Assembly (NCBI RefSeq): GCF_008017415.1
Contig: NZ_VRSV01000001.1
Coordinates: 620,001-684,000 of the forward strand
Direction of reading: 5' to 3'
Length of the DNA: 64,000 nucleotides
DNA from: Microbacterium hatanonis
GTDB taxonomy: Bacteria; Actinomycetota; Actinomycetes; Actinomycetales; Microbacteriaceae
Positions 51,826 to 62,109 of the stretch are shown in pieces. The notes below the pieces were generated by a model that saw only the letters and a list, made by a program, of their open reading frames with translations, searched no databases and had not been told where the DNA came from. Numbering within the stretch: position 1 is the first letter of the stretch; every line of letters starts with the position of its first letter. The position numbers and the translations under genes were made by a program.

Positions 51826-51847
51826 CCGCTGAGCCTGTCGAAGCGTC
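51826..51847. repeat. Dispersed-repeat-like GCTGAGCCTGTCGAAGC between rho and prfA
   Basis: GCTGAGCCTGTCGAAGC lies in the rho-prfA gap. I recognise this word from memory as a common dispersed intergenic sequence of GC-rich bacteria; its copy number here cannot be counted from one window. Confidence 0.4.
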
Positions 51848-51851
51848 GGGA

Positions 51852-52934
51852 ATGCTCGAGTCCGTCCGCGGGCTGCTCGAAGAGCACAAAGCGGTCGAGC
51901 TCGAACTGAACGATCCCGCGGTGCACGCCGACGCGGGGCGGGCGAAGCGCGTCAACCGTCGTTACGCCGAGCTCAACCGCATCGTCCACGCCTACGAGGC
52001 GTGGACGCAGGCGGGCGACGATCTCGCTGCGGCGCGTGAGCTCGCGAAGGAGGACGCGGCGTTCGCCGAGGAGGTGCCCGCGCTCGACGAGCTCGCCGTC
52101 GCGACTCAGGAGCGACTCCGCCGCCTGCTGATCCCGCGCGATCCCGACGATGCTCGTGACGTGATCATGGAGATCAAGCAGGGCGAGGGGGGCGCGGAGA
52201 GCGCGTTGTTCGCGGCCGACCTGCTGCGGATGTACCTGCAGTACGCCGCCTCCCGCGGCTGGAAGACCGAGCTGCTCGAGCGCAACGAGTCCGACCTGGG
52301 CGGCTTCAAAGACGTGCAGGTCGCGATCAAGGGCTCCTCGAGCGACCCCGCGCAGGGAGTGTGGGCGAGCCTCAAGTACGAGGGCGGGGTGCACCGCGTG
52401 CAGCGGGTGCCCGCGACCGAGTCGCAGGGCCGTATCCACACCTCGACCACCGGCGTGCTCGTCTTCCCCGAGGTCGACGAGCCCGACGAGGTCGAGATCA
52501 ACCCGAGCGACCTGAAGATCGACGTGTTCCGCTCGTCGGGTCCGGGCGGTCAGTCGGTCAACACGACCGACTCGGCTGTGCGCATCACGCACGTGCCGAC
52601 CGGGATCGTCGTGTCGATGCAGAACGAGAAGAGCCAGCTGCAGAACCGCGAGGCCGGCATGCGCGTGCTGCGCGCCCGGCTCCTGGCGAAGCAGCAGGAG
52701 GAGCGCGACGCGATCGCCTCCGACGCGCGGAAGTCGCAGATCCGCGGCATGGACCGCTCCGAGCGCATCCGCACCTACAACTTCCCCGAGAACCGCATCG
52801 CCGACCACCGCACCGGCTACAAGGCCTACAACCTCGACCAGGTGATGGACGGCGCCCTCGGCCCGATCATCGAGTCGGCCATCTCCGCCGACGAGGAAGC
52901 CCAGCTGGCCGCTCTCGCCGGCGACGACTCCTGA
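51852..52934 (+). CDS. prfA: Peptide chain release factor 1
   Basis: Reads UAA/UAG stops and triggers release through GGQ. The catalytic motif is [18 protein letters not shown]. The recognition side ([16 protein letters not shown]) and C-terminal [19 protein letters not shown] are typical RF1. I chose ATG 51852 ([12 protein letters not shown]) because RF1 proteins begin like this; GTG 51822 adds ten residues translated from a repeat. 360 residues, full length. It follows rho by 35 bases. Confidence 0.97.
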   Translation: MLESVRGLLEEHKAVELELNDPAVHADAGRAKRVNRRYAELNRIVHAYEAWTQAGDDLAAARELAKEDAAFAEEVPALDELAVATQERLRRLLIPRDPDDARDVIMEIKQGEGGAESALFAADLLRMYLQYAASRGWKTELLERNESDLGGFKDVQVAIKGSSSDPAQGVWASLKYEGGVHRVQRVPATESQGRIHTSTTGVLVFPEVDEPDEVEINPSDLKIDVFRSSGPGGQSVNTTDSAVRITHVPTGIVVSMQNEKSQLQNREAGMRVLRARLLAKQQEERDAIASDARKSQIRGMDRSERIRTYNFPENRIADHRTGYKAYNLDQVMDGALGPIIESAISADEEAQLAALAGDDS

Positions 52935-52936
52935 CC

Positions 52937-52986
52937 GCGAGACCCGATCCGCCCGGCGAGACCCGGCCAGGATGTCGCGGTCTCGC
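52937..52986 (+). terminator. Hairpin after prfA
   Basis: GCGAGACC occurs at 52937-52944 and again at 52956-52963; either can pair with GGTCTCGC at 52979-52986. It starts 3 bases after the prfA stop, between convergent genes. Lacks a T-run. Confidence 0.5.
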
Positions 52987-53015
52987 CGCGCCGTACGGGT
53001 TTCACGGTCGGCCCG

Positions 53016-54413
53016 TCATTCGTTCGGCGGGTGCGGGAGCGGTCCGCGCACGGCCTCCAGCTGGGCGGCCAGCGCGAGGATGGTGGCCTCGCCACCCGGT
53101 CGGCCGATCAGCTGCACCGAGACGGGGTGGCCCGAGGAGTCCCGGGTGAACGGAACCGTGACCGCCGGCAGGCCGGCGACGTTCACGAAGCTGCTGAACG
53201 GGGCGTACTCGACCTGACGCGCGAACGTGCGCTCCGGCCCGAGCCCGTCGTACCAGCCCACCCGCTGGGGCGGCAGGGCGAGCGCGGGCGTCAGCACGGC
53301 GTCGAACGGTGCGAACGCCTCGATCGTCTCGCGCTCGAACACCCGGGCGGCGCTCAGGGCGCCGAGGAGGTCGGATGCGGCGAGCCCGCGCCCCTGACGG
53401 ACGAGCCAAGCCGTCAGCGGCTCGACGACGTCGAGATCGGCGTCGCTCAGGGGGATCCGCGCGGCGCTCGCCCGCCAGAGCACCCGGAAGAGCTCCGCGT
53501 AGCCCCGGGGCCTCCACCGTGCATCATCCGCCCCGTGCCCGAGGGCGGTCAGAGCCGATGCGGCCGCCTCGACCGCCGCCGAGGCGGCCTCGTCGACACG
53601 GATGTCTTCACTGTCGTCCCACGGCGAGATCGTCGTCACGCCGATGCGCAGCTGGTCGGGCGGGGTGGTCGCTGCCGCGAGGAACGGTCCGTCGCCCGGC
53701 GCGCGGGTGGCGTACCGGAACGGGGCGAGGCCGACCAGCGCGTCGAGCAGGAAGGCGGCGTCGGCGACGGTGCGGGCGATGGGCCCGGTCACGGCGAGGC
53801 CGTCGGGCGCGTCGAAGCCCGACCCGATCGGCAGCCGTCCGCGCGAGGGCTTGAGCCCCACCACGCCCACGGTCGCCGCCGGGATGCGGATCGACCCGCC
53901 GCCGTCTGAGGCGACCGCGAAGGGCAGCAGCCCCGCGGCGACGGCCACGGCGGCGCCGCCGCTCGAGCCCCCCGCGCCGTTCGCGGGGTTCCACGGGTCG
54001 CGGGCCGGCCTGCCGGTGCGCGGCTCGGTGTAGCCCGTGAGGCCGAACTCGCTCGTCGCGGTCTTCCCGAGGTTCACCGCTCCGGCGTCGTCGAGCGCTG
54101 CGGCGAGGGGATCGGATGCTGCGGGGACGAACTCCCGCCGCGCGAGCGAGCCGTAGCGCGTGGGCACGCCGGCGCGCGCGACGAGGTCCTTGTCGGCCAG
54201 CGGCACGCCGTGCAGCGGCCCCCGGACGGGGGAGCGGCCCACAGCATCCGCTCGCTCGAAGGCCGCGTGCGGCGTGACCTCGGCGAACGCTCCGAGAGCC
54301 GCATGGTGCTCGATACGGGCCAGGTAGTGGGCCGCCGCCGCCGTCGGGGTGATGTCGCCGCGACGCAGGGCGCCGGCCAGTTCGACGGCGGTCAGCTCGT
54401 GCAGCTCGGTCAC
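53016..54413 (-). CDS. Amidase (amidase-signature family)
   Basis: Hydrolyses an amide with a Ser-cisSer-Lys triad. The 465-residue protein has the Lys in HGVPLADKDLVARAG, the cis-Ser in ANGAGGSSGGAAVAVA and the nucleophile Ser in SDGGGSIRIPAATVG, so all three are intact. Cytosolic, no transport signal. Other family members make glutaminyl-tRNA or degrade indoleacetamide and various amides; gene context here gives no hint. GTG start with a TACGCT box 6 bases before it. Confidence 0.93.
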   Translation of the reverse strand: MTELHELTAVELAGALRRGDITPTAAAAHYLARIEHHAALGAFAEVTPHAAFERADAVGRSPVRGPLHGVPLADKDLVARAGVPTRYGSLARREFVPAASDPLAAALDDAGAVNLGKTATSEFGLTGYTEPRTGRPARDPWNPANGAGGSSGGAAVAVAAGLLPFAVASDGGGSIRIPAATVGVVGLKPSRGRLPIGSGFDAPDGLAVTGPIARTVADAAFLLDALVGLAPFRYATRAPGDGPFLAAATTPPDQLRIGVTTISPWDDSEDIRVDEAASAAVEAAASALTALGHGADDARWRPRGYAELFRVLWRASAARIPLSDADLDVVEPLTAWLVRQGRGLAASDLLGALSAARVFERETIEAFAPFDAVLTPALALPPQRVGWYDGLGPERTFARQVEYAPFSSFVNVAGLPAVTVPFTRDSSGHPVSVQLIGRPGGEATILALAAQLEAVRGPLPHPPNE

Positions 54414-54419
54414 TCTCCG

Positions 54420-54425
54420 AGCGTA
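54420..54425 (-). promoter_or_regulatory. Putative -10 box (TACGCT) of the amidase gene
   Basis: TANNNT box 6 bases before the GTG at 54413; leaderless arrangement. Confidence 0.45.
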
Positions 54426-54447
54426 GGCCCGCGATAGGGGAACGCGG

Positions 54448-55017
54448 CTAGATCGAGTACTCGGGTGCGGTCAGCAGTGCGCGGGTGTCCTCGCCCGTGC
54501 GTCGGGCTCGTGCCCTCGCGGGGACGCCGACGAGCACGCTGTCCTCGGCCGCGTCGCGGGTGACCACGGCGTTCGCGCCGACCGCGGTGCGCGCACCGAT
54601 CGTGATCGGCCCGAGGATCTTCGCCCCGGCGCCGACGGCGACGCCGTCGCCGATGGTCGGGTGCCTCTTGCCGCCCTCGCGCTGCCGGCCGCCGAGCGTG
54701 ACCCCGTGGTAGAGCAGCACGTCGTCGCCGACCTCCGCGGTCTCGCCGATCACGACGCCCATTCCGTGATCGATGAAGAACCGTCGTCCGATCACCGCAC
54801 CGGGGTGGATCTCGATGCCGGTCACCCAGCGGGTGACCTGCGATCCCAGACGAGCGGGGAAGCGCCAGCCGGCGCGCCACAGGCGGTGCCAGACGCGGTG
54901 CGCCCAGATCGCGTGCAGACCCGGGTAGAGCAGCGCGATCTCCAGCGTCCCGCGCGCGGCGGGATCCCGGAGCTTCGCGGCCGCGAGGTCTTCGCGGATG
55001 CGGCTGCCGAACGCCAC
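54448..55017 (-). CDS. cysE: Serine O-acetyltransferase
   Basis: Makes O-acetylserine from serine and acetyl-CoA, the first step of cysteine synthesis. The left-handed hexapeptide helix is obvious: [42 protein letters not shown], and [21 protein letters not shown], with catalytic His in FIDHGMG and YHGVTLG. 189 residues, the short actinobacterial form that lacks the long N-terminal helices of E. coli CysE. GTG start 2 bases after the cysK stop. Confidence 0.95.
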   Translation of the reverse strand: MAFGSRIREDLAAAKLRDPAARGTLEIALLYPGLHAIWAHRVWHRLWRAGWRFPARLGSQVTRWVTGIEIHPGAVIGRRFFIDHGMGVVIGETAEVGDDVLLYHGVTLGGRQREGGKRHPTIGDGVAVGAGAKILGPITIGARTAVGANAVVTRDAAEDSVLVGVPARARARRTGEDTRALLTAPEYSI

Positions 55018-55019
55018 GC

Positions 55020-55958
55020 TCAGTCCTCGCGCAGGTTCTCGTACAGCGCCGTGGAGAGGTATCGCTCGCCGAACGAGGGGATGATCACGACGATGTTCTT
55101 GCCGGCGGCCTCGGGGCGCTTGGCGATCTCCAGAGCTGCCCAGATGGCCGCGCCGCTGGACATGCCGACGAGGATGCCGTCCTTCGTGGCGGTGTCGCGG
55201 GCCAGTCGGATGGCATCGTCGAACTCGACGTCGATGACCTCGTCGATGAGGTCGCGGTCGAGGATCGCCGGCACGAAGTTCGGCCCGATTCCCTGGATCT
55301 TGTGGGGTCCGGGGTGACCCTTCGTGAGGATGGGGGAGTCCGACGGCTCGACGGCGACGATCTTCACGCCCGGCACGCGCTCCTTCAGCACCTGTCCGAC
55401 ACCGGTGATGGTGCCGCCCGTTCCGATGCCGGCGACGAAGTAGTCGACCTTGCCGTCGGTGTCGCGAAGGATCTCCTCGGCGGTGGTCTTCCGGTGGATC
55501 TCGGGGTTCGCCTCGTTCTCGAACTGCCGCGCCCACACCGCGCCGGGGGTCTCGGCCACGATGCGCTTGGCCTCGTCGACGGCGTACGACATGCCCTTGG
55601 TCGGGTCGGTGAGCACGAGCTCGGCGCCGAACGCCTTCAGCAGCAGACGCCGCTCCTTCGACATCGAGGCCGGCATCGTGAGGATCACCCGGTAGCCGCG
55701 GGCGGCACCCACCATCGCCAAAGCGATGCCGGTGTTGCCGCTCGTGGACTCCACGATCGTTCCGCCGGGCTTGAGCTCGCCGGACGCCTCCGCGGCGTCC
55801 ACGATCGCGATGCCGAGGCGGTCCTTGACGCTTCCTGCCGGGTTGTAGAACTCGAGCTTGGCGAGGATGGTCGCCTCGACCCGCTCGGCGACGCGATTCA
55901 GCCGCACCAGCGGGGTCTCGCCGAACGCGGAGGTGATGTCGGGATGGATGCCGGGCAT
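55020..55958 (-). CDS. cysK: Cysteine synthase A (O-acetylserine sulfhydrylase)
   Basis: PLP enzyme that turns O-acetylserine and sulfide into cysteine. PLP lysine in [13 protein letters not shown], substrate loop [13 protein letters not shown], phosphate-binding [12 protein letters not shown] and [13 protein letters not shown]. 312 residues, the standard length. ATG after GAAAGGCGAGCC; a TAGGCT box at 55994 would give a leader of about 30 bases. Forms a two-gene cysK-cysE operon and is divergent from prmC. Confidence 0.97.
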   Translation of the reverse strand: MPGIHPDITSAFGETPLVRLNRVAERVEATILAKLEFYNPAGSVKDRLGIAIVDAAEASGELKPGGTIVESTSGNTGIALAMVGAARGYRVILTMPASMSKERRLLLKAFGAELVLTDPTKGMSYAVDEAKRIVAETPGAVWARQFENEANPEIHRKTTAEEILRDTDGKVDYFVAGIGTGGTITGVGQVLKERVPGVKIVAVEPSDSPILTKGHPGPHKIQGIGPNFVPAILDRDLIDEVIDVEFDDAIRLARDTATKDGILVGMSSGAAIWAALEIAKRPEAAGKNIVVIIPSFGERYLSTALYENLRED

Positions 55959-55993
55959 GGCTCGCCTTTCGCCGTCGATACGCGGATATCGCC

Positions 55994-55999
55994 AGCCTA
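55994..55999 (-). promoter_or_regulatory. Putative -10 box (TAGGCT) of the cysK-cysE operon
   Basis: TAGGCT on the minus strand 35 bases before the cysK ATG; leaves room for a leader with a ribosome site. Confidence 0.4.
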
Positions 56000-56049
56000 G
56001 GCGAGCCCGATGCGCGCGGGCGCAATGTGACCGCACCGGCCGGAGCGTT

Positions 56050-56055
56050 TAGGCT
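56050..56055 (+). promoter_or_regulatory. Putative -10 box (TAGGCT) of prmC
   Basis: TAGGCT ends 9 bases before the prmC ATG, with no ribosome-binding site between. Confidence 0.45.
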
Positions 56056-56064
56056 GGGCCCGCC

Positions 56065-56964
56065 ATGCCCGAGCCCGTCCCCCCGCTCGCGTCGTCCGTC
56101 GACGTGCCCCTCGCCGACCTCGTGCGCTCCGCCGGGGCGCGACTGGGCCGTGCGGGCGTGACCGATCCCGCGGTCGACGCCGAGCTTCTCGCCGCCCACG
56201 TCCTCGGCACCAGTCGCGGCGCCGTACAGGGCGCGGCGATCCGGGGCGACAGCATCACGGCGGCCCTCGCGTCGCAGTTCGATGCGCTCGTGGAGCGGCG
56301 CTGCGCCCGTGTGCCGCTGCAGCACCTCACCGGGGTCGCACCGTTCCGTCACCTCGAGCTCGCGGTCGGTCCCGGGGTGTTCGTGCCCCGGCCCGAGACC
56401 GAGATGGTCGCCCAGCTCGCGATCGACGCGCTGCGCGCCGCAGCATCCGCCTCCCCGATCGCGGTCGACCTCGGGACCGGCAGCGGCGCCATCGCGCTGT
56501 CGCTCGCGACGGAGGTGCCGCACGCCCGGGTGTTCGCGGCCGAGAACTCCGTCGACGCCTTCGTGTGGACGAAGGAGAACGCCGCACGCATCGGCGCCGA
56601 CAACCTGCGGCTCGCCTTCATCGACCTCGAGCACGCGTTCGAGGACCTCGACGGCACGGTATCGGTGGTCGTGTCGAATCCGCCGTATGTGCCGGATGCG
56701 GCGATCCCGCGCGATCCGGAGGTGCGTCACTACGACCCGCCCGCCGCCCTGTACGGAGGCGAGGACGGTCTCGACGTCGTCCGCACCCTCAGCCACGTGG
56801 GGCTGCGCCTGGCCCACCCCGGCGGGCTCATCGTCATCGAGCACGGCGAGTGGCAGGGCGAGGCCATTCGCGCGATCCTCGCGGCCGACGGCTGGCAGGC
56901 CACGGCCACCCACCCCGACCTGACGATGCGCGATCGGGCGACGACGGCACTGCGACCCGCGTAG
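56065..56964 (+). CDS. prmC: Release factor glutamine methyltransferase
   Basis: Methylates the GGQ glutamine of release factors. N-terminal helical domain ([21 protein letters not shown]) then the methyltransferase fold: [14 protein letters not shown], motif [17 protein letters not shown], and the substrate motif [12 protein letters not shown] that holds the Gln. 299 residues. Its target prfA lies about 3 kb upstream, outside this operon. Probably starts the prmC-tsaC-transferase-AtpI-like transcript. Confidence 0.95.
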   Translation: MPEPVPPLASSVDVPLADLVRSAGARLGRAGVTDPAVDAELLAAHVLGTSRGAVQGAAIRGDSITAALASQFDALVERRCARVPLQHLTGVAPFRHLELAVGPGVFVPRPETEMVAQLAIDALRAAASASPIAVDLGTGSGAIALSLATEVPHARVFAAENSVDAFVWTKENAARIGADNLRLAFIDLEHAFEDLDGTVSVVVSNPPYVPDAAIPRDPEVRHYDPPAALYGGEDGLDVVRTLSHVGLRLAHPGGLIVIEHGEWQGEAIRAILAADGWQATATHPDLTMRDRATTALRPA

Positions 56965-56992
56965 ACCTCACGGTCGGCGCGGCTCGGCCCCG

Positions 56993-56998
56993 TAGACT
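56993..56998 (+). promoter_or_regulatory. Putative -10 box (TAGACT) of tsaC
   Basis: TAGACT ends 10 bases before the tsaC ATG. Confidence 0.4.
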
Positions 56999-57008
56999 GT
57001 GCGGCGAC

Positions 57009-57782
57009 ATGTCACCCGTTTATGACAGCCGTGACGAGGCACAACTTCTCTCCGGCATGCGCCACGCCCGTCAGGCCATCGGCCGCGGCGAGCTCGTCGT
57101 GCTGCCCACCGACACCGTGTACGGCATCGCCGCCAACGCGTTCGACGCCGGCGCCGTCACTCGTCTGCTCCAGGCGAAGGGTCGTGGCCGCGAGCAGCCG
57201 CCACCCGTGCTGGTCGCCGGCGTCAGCACGCTGCGCGCGCTCGTCGCCGAGATCCCCGAGCCGGTCGAGCGCCTCGTCGAGGAGTTCTGGCCCGGCGGTC
57301 TGACGATCATCCTCCCCGCCCAGCCCTCGCTGTCGTGGGACCTCGGCGACACTCGCGGCACTGTGGCGGTGCGCATGCCCGCCCACAACCTCACCCTCGA
57401 GCTCCTCGAGGAGTGCGGACCGCTCGCCGTCTCGAGCGCCAACCTCACCGGGCGCCCCGCCGCGACGACCATCGACGAGGCCCGCGACATGCTCGAGACC
57501 TCGGTCGAGGTCTACATCGACGCCGGTCCCTCCGAGACGGGGATCGCCTCGACCATCGTCGACGCCACGAGCCTCGTGGGCGGCAGCGAGCCTCTCGTGC
57601 GGGTGCTGCGCGAGGGCGCGGTCGACCGCGAGCGCCTGCGCGCCGTGCTCGGAGACCTGCTCGAGCCCGACCCCCCGCTTTCCGGCGCGGTCGCGCTCGA
57701 CGAGACCGGGTCGGAGGGCGCAGAGCGCCGAGAGGTCGCAGCCGACGACGAGCCGGATGCTGCGGCCGGCGGCTCGGCGTGA
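57009..57782 (+). CDS. tsaC: Threonylcarbamoyl-AMP synthase (YrdC/Sua5 domain)
   Basis: First step of the t6A37 modification of ANN-decoding tRNAs. The YrdC core is clear: GELVVLPTDTVYGIAANAFD, ILPAQPSLSWDLGDTRG and VRMPAHNLTLELLEECGPLA, then SSANLTGRPAATT. 257 residues with a C-terminal acidic tail (GSEGAERREVAADDEPD) that lacks the Sua5 domain. GTGA overlap with the next gene. Confidence 0.94.
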   Translation: MSPVYDSRDEAQLLSGMRHARQAIGRGELVVLPTDTVYGIAANAFDAGAVTRLLQAKGRGREQPPPVLVAGVSTLRALVAEIPEPVERLVEEFWPGGLTIILPAQPSLSWDLGDTRGTVAVRMPAHNLTLELLEECGPLAVSSANLTGRPAATTIDEARDMLETSVEVYIDAGPSETGIASTIVDATSLVGGSEPLVRVLREGAVDRERLRAVLGDLLEPDPPLSGAVALDETGSEGAERREVAADDEPDAAAGGSA

Positions 57783-58933
57783 CGCAGTACCTCCTGATCG
57801 CGCTGTTCACCGCGATCGTGACGTTCGTCCTCTCGATCGCCGTCTGGCGCATCGGACTGCGTTACAAGCTCTACCCCGCGATCCGCGATCGCGACGTCCA
57901 CAAGGCGCCGACTCCGCGGCTCGGCGGCATCGCGATGTTCCTGGGCGTGGTGGCCGCATTCGCGCTGTCGAGCCAGCATCCGTTCTTCTCGGTCTTCTGG
58001 GCCGACCCCTGGCCCGTCCTCTGGCTCCTGTTCGCGACCCTTCTCATCGTGCTCATCGGCGTCGCCGACGACCTGTGGGACCTCGACTGGATGATCAAGC
58101 TCGGCGCGCAGTTCCTCGCCGCCGGCATCATCGCCTGGTTCGGGCAGCTGCAGATCCTGTCGCTGCCGATCGGCGGGCTCTCGATCGGATCGAGCTGGGT
58201 CAGCTTCGGTCTGAGCATCTTCGCGATCGTGATCGTCATGAATGCGGTGAACTTCATCGATGGTCTCGACGGTCTCGTCGCCGGTGTCTGCCTCATCGCC
58301 AACGGCGTGTTCTTCGCCTACACGTACATGCTGGTGCGCGACACGGGCAACACCACCTACTTCAACCTCGCGTCGTTCATCGCCGCCGTGCTCGTCGGCG
58401 CCTGCCTCGGCTTCCTGCCGTTGAACTGGGGTCCGGCGAAGCTGTTCATGGGCGATTCCGGTGCGCTCATGCTCGGACTCCTGATGGCGAGCGCCGCGAT
58501 CGCCATCACCGGACAGCTCGATCCCGCGGTGCTCGACCCCGAGCAGCTCGGGCGCTCGCAGCTGCTGGGTGCGTTCATCCCGATCCTCCTGCCGATCGTC
58601 GTGGTCATCCTCCCGCTGCTCGACTTCGGGCTCGCGGTGATCCGGCGCCTGCGCGCCGGCAAGTCGCCATTCTCGCCCGACCGCAAGCACCTCCACCACC
58701 GCATGCTCGACATGGGCCACAGCGACCGCGAAGCCGTGCTCATCTTCTACTCGTGGACCGCGGTGGTCAGCATCGCCGTGCTCCTGATGTACGTCGGCAC
58801 GCAGATGAGCTGGCCGGGCGACTACTTCATCGGCATCGTCTTCGGCGCCGTCGGCGTCATCGCCTGTCTCGTCGTCACCCTGATCCCCACGCGCCGCACG
58901 TCGCGCCGCCGCCCCCTCGAGGAGCCCGCATGA
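57779..58933 (+). CDS. Undecaprenyl-phosphate glycosyl-1-phosphate transferase (WecA/TagO/MraY family)
   Basis: A 384-residue, about 11-helix membrane enzyme that attaches a sugar phosphate to lipid carrier. RDRDVHKAPTPRLGGIAMF, LIGVADDLWDLDWMIKLG, NAVNFIDGLDGLVAGV, AKLFMGDSGALMLGL and the HHRML motif give the conserved Asp residues and the His box. In actinobacteria such genes start arabinogalactan, teichoic acid or other wall polymers. GTG start, overlapping tsaC. Confidence 0.9.
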   Translation: MTQYLLIALFTAIVTFVLSIAVWRIGLRYKLYPAIRDRDVHKAPTPRLGGIAMFLGVVAAFALSSQHPFFSVFWADPWPVLWLLFATLLIVLIGVADDLWDLDWMIKLGAQFLAAGIIAWFGQLQILSLPIGGLSIGSSWVSFGLSIFAIVIVMNAVNFIDGLDGLVAGVCLIANGVFFAYTYMLVRDTGNTTYFNLASFIAAVLVGACLGFLPLNWGPAKLFMGDSGALMLGLLMASAAIAITGQLDPAVLDPEQLGRSQLLGAFIPILLPIVVVILPLLDFGLAVIRRLRAGKSPFSPDRKHLHHRMLDMGHSDREAVLIFYSWTAVVSIAVLLMYVGTQMSWPGDYFIGIVFGAVGVIACLVVTLIPTRRTSRRRPLEEPA

Positions 58934-59388
58934 GTCCCAACCCCGTCTCCAGCACGCCCGTCCTGCGCACCGCGCTCCGTTGGGGGCTGCTGGTCGGCCT
59001 CGGAGTGGTCGTGCTCGCCGCCGTCGTCGGCGTGGCCGTCGGGGGAGCGGACGGCCTGTGGAGCGGCGTGATCGGAGCGCTCGTCGGCGTCCTCTTCCCG
59101 GCGCTGACGGCGGTCAGCATCCTCGTGGGCAACCACTGGTTCGGCACGCCCAACTACCTGCAGATCTTCTTCGGCGTCGTGATGGGCGGGTGGATCCTCA
59201 AATTCGTGCTGGTGATCGTCGCCCTCCTGCTGCTGATGCGGGTGGAGTGGCTCGTCACACCCGTCTTCTACGGGGCGCTCGTCGCTGCGGCGGTGGCGTC
59301 GCTGGTCGTGGATCTCGTCGTCCTGTCGCGGATGAGGCTCCCCGGGGTGTCGGACACGACCCTTCCGCAGACCAACCCGGAGGATTGA
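58930..59388 (+). CDS. AtpI-like membrane protein
   Basis: A 152-residue protein with four membrane helices (LRWGLLVGLGVVVLAAVVGVA, GVIGALVGVLFPALTAVSILV, FGVVMGGWILKFVLVIVALLL and FYGALVAAAVASLVVDLVVL). Position just upstream of atpB and helix layout fit the poorly conserved AtpI/ATP-synthase assembly factor seen in actinobacteria; sequence identity alone would not prove it. ATGA overlap with the transferase. Confidence 0.75.
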   Translation: MSPNPVSSTPVLRTALRWGLLVGLGVVVLAAVVGVAVGGADGLWSGVIGALVGVLFPALTAVSILVGNHWFGTPNYLQIFFGVVMGGWILKFVLVIVALLLLMRVEWLVTPVFYGALVAAAVASLVVDLVVLSRMRLPGVSDTTLPQTNPED

Positions 59389-59434
59389 CCGACCCATTTC
59401 CGTCCCAGTGGCGGGCCGGAGCCCGGACGTTTGA

Positions 59435-59440
59435 TAGGCT
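59435..59440 (+). promoter_or_regulatory. Possible -10 box (TAGGCT) of the atp operon
   Basis: TAGGCT in TTTGATAGGCTGG lies 111 bases before the atpB start, in the 163-base gap after the AtpI-like gene. Would give a leader of about 100 bases. Confidence 0.35.
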
Positions 59441-59551
59441 GGGGTCACACTTTACGGCTGGTGTGCAGCGGCGACGCTGAGGCCCCGTGAAAGATTCTTC
59501 TCACACTTACCGAGCTGGTTCAGGCTGGCACGAGAAGCTGGAGCCAATCCG

Positions 59552-60635
<1,084 letters not shown>

Positions 60636-60670
60636 TCTCCCTCTCCGCGACTCACGAATAAGGAGGCAGG

Positions 60671-61255
60671 ATGCTGAACGCTCTTGTCACACTCGCTGCC
60701 GAAGAGGGGGCAGGAAGCGGTAACCCGCTTCTGCCCGCTTACTACGACATCGTCTGGTCGGCTGTCTGCTTCATCATCATCGTGCTCGTCGTCGTCTTCT
60801 ACGCGCTCCCGCGCGTGACGAAGGTGCTCGACAAGCGCAGTGCTGCGATCGAGGGCAACATCGCCAAGGCCGACGAGGCACAGCGTCAGGCCGAGGCCGC
60901 CCTCGAGGAGTACACGGCCCAGCTCGCAGAAGCGCGCAAGGAAGCCGGTGAGATCCGCGAGGCCGCCCGTGAGGACGGCAAGAAGATCGTCGCCGAAGCG
61001 CGCGACACCGCCACCACGGAAGCCGCACGCGTCACCGCGGCCGCGCACACGCAGATCGAGGCGGAGCGCCAGAGCGCTCTCGTGTCGCTGCGCAGCGAGG
61101 TCGGAACGCTTGCGATCGACCTGGCCGGCAACGTCATCGGCGAAGCACTCACCGACGACCAGAAGGCGCAGTCGGTCGTCGACCGCTTCCTGGCCGACCT
61201 CGAGAAGTCCGAACTGCAGAAGTCCGCAGGCGCCTCCCAGGGCCCGGTGTCCTGA
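60671..61255 (+). CDS. atpF: ATP synthase F0 subunit b
   Basis: Peripheral stalk. N-terminal membrane helix (DIVWSAVCFIIIVLVVVFYALP) and a long charged helix (IAKADEAQRQAEAALEEYTA onward) that forms the dimeric stalk. 194 residues. ATG after TAAGGAGGCAGG, the strongest ribosome site in the operon. It shares one base with atpH (TGATG). Confidence 0.96.
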   Translation: MLNALVTLAAEEGAGSGNPLLPAYYDIVWSAVCFIIIVLVVVFYALPRVTKVLDKRSAAIEGNIAKADEAQRQAEAALEEYTAQLAEARKEAGEIREAAREDGKKIVAEARDTATTEAARVTAAAHTQIEAERQSALVSLRSEVGTLAIDLAGNVIGEALTDDQKAQSVVDRFLADLEKSELQKSAGASQGPVS

Positions 61256-62046
61256 TGGGCAGTGCCACCACGCTCGCCCTGTCGTCGACGGCGGCATCGC
61301 TCGACGCGACGACCGGGGTCGACCTCGGCGTCGCGGGCGACCTGTTCGCCGCGGCGCGCGCGGTCGGCGGCTCGCCGCAGCTGAGCAGCGCACTGTCCGA
61401 CTCCGCCGCGCCGGCGACCGCCCGTACGAAGGTCGTCACCGACGTCTTCGGAGCGGTGCTCTCGCCGGTCTCGGTCGAGTTGCTCACTGCGGTGGTGGCA
61501 CAGCGCTGGTCGCGCACGGCCGATCTCGTCGAAGCGATCGAGGAGCTCGCGGTACGTTCTGCCGCGATCGCCGAGCCCGAAGCCGACGTCGAGGGAGACC
61601 TGTTCCGGTTCTCGCGCACCGTGGCCGAGAACGGCGACCTCGAGCTCGCGCTCGGCAGTCGCATGGGCGATGAGTCGGCCAAGGGCGCTCTCGTGACCCG
61701 TCTGCTCGACGGCCGTGCCGCCGCATCCTCCACGCTCATCGCCTCGTCGCTCGTGCAGCAGCCGCGCGATCGTCGCGTGCGCGTGCTCCTGCAGTGGGCG
61801 ATGCGTCTCGTCGCCGACCAGCGCGGGAGCACCGTCGCCACGGTCGTCTCGGCAGCACCGCTCAGCGATGCGCAGGTCGAACGTCTCCGCGCCGCGCTCT
61901 CCGCGCGGTACGGCACCGAGATCTCGGTGAACACGCGGATCGACCCCCACGTGGTGGGCGGGCTGCGCGTGCAGATCGCCGACGACGTCATCGACGCAAG
62001 CATCTCCACCCGACTCGCCGATCTGCGGCAGCGGCTCGCAGGTTAG
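61255..62046 (+). CDS. atpH: ATP synthase F1 subunit delta
   Basis: Connects the stalk to F1. The C-terminal part is conserved (VRVLLQWAMRLVADQRGS, RIDPHVVGGLRVQIADDVIDASI and STRLADLRQRL). At 263 residues it has the long N-terminal region of actinobacterial delta. TGATG overlap with atpF. Confidence 0.95.
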   Translation: MGSATTLALSSTAASLDATTGVDLGVAGDLFAAARAVGGSPQLSSALSDSAAPATARTKVVTDVFGAVLSPVSVELLTAVVAQRWSRTADLVEAIEELAVRSAAIAEPEADVEGDLFRFSRTVAENGDLELALGSRMGDESAKGALVTRLLDGRAAASSTLIASSLVQQPRDRRVRVLLQWAMRLVADQRGSTVATVVSAAPLSDAQVERLRAALSARYGTEISVNTRIDPHVVGGLRVQIADDVIDASISTRLADLRQRLAG

Positions 62047-62109
62047 AAGACGTACCGTCCGATTCGGGCGGGGATCTGGGGGCTGCGGCCCCACAAACGA
62101 AGGAAGACC

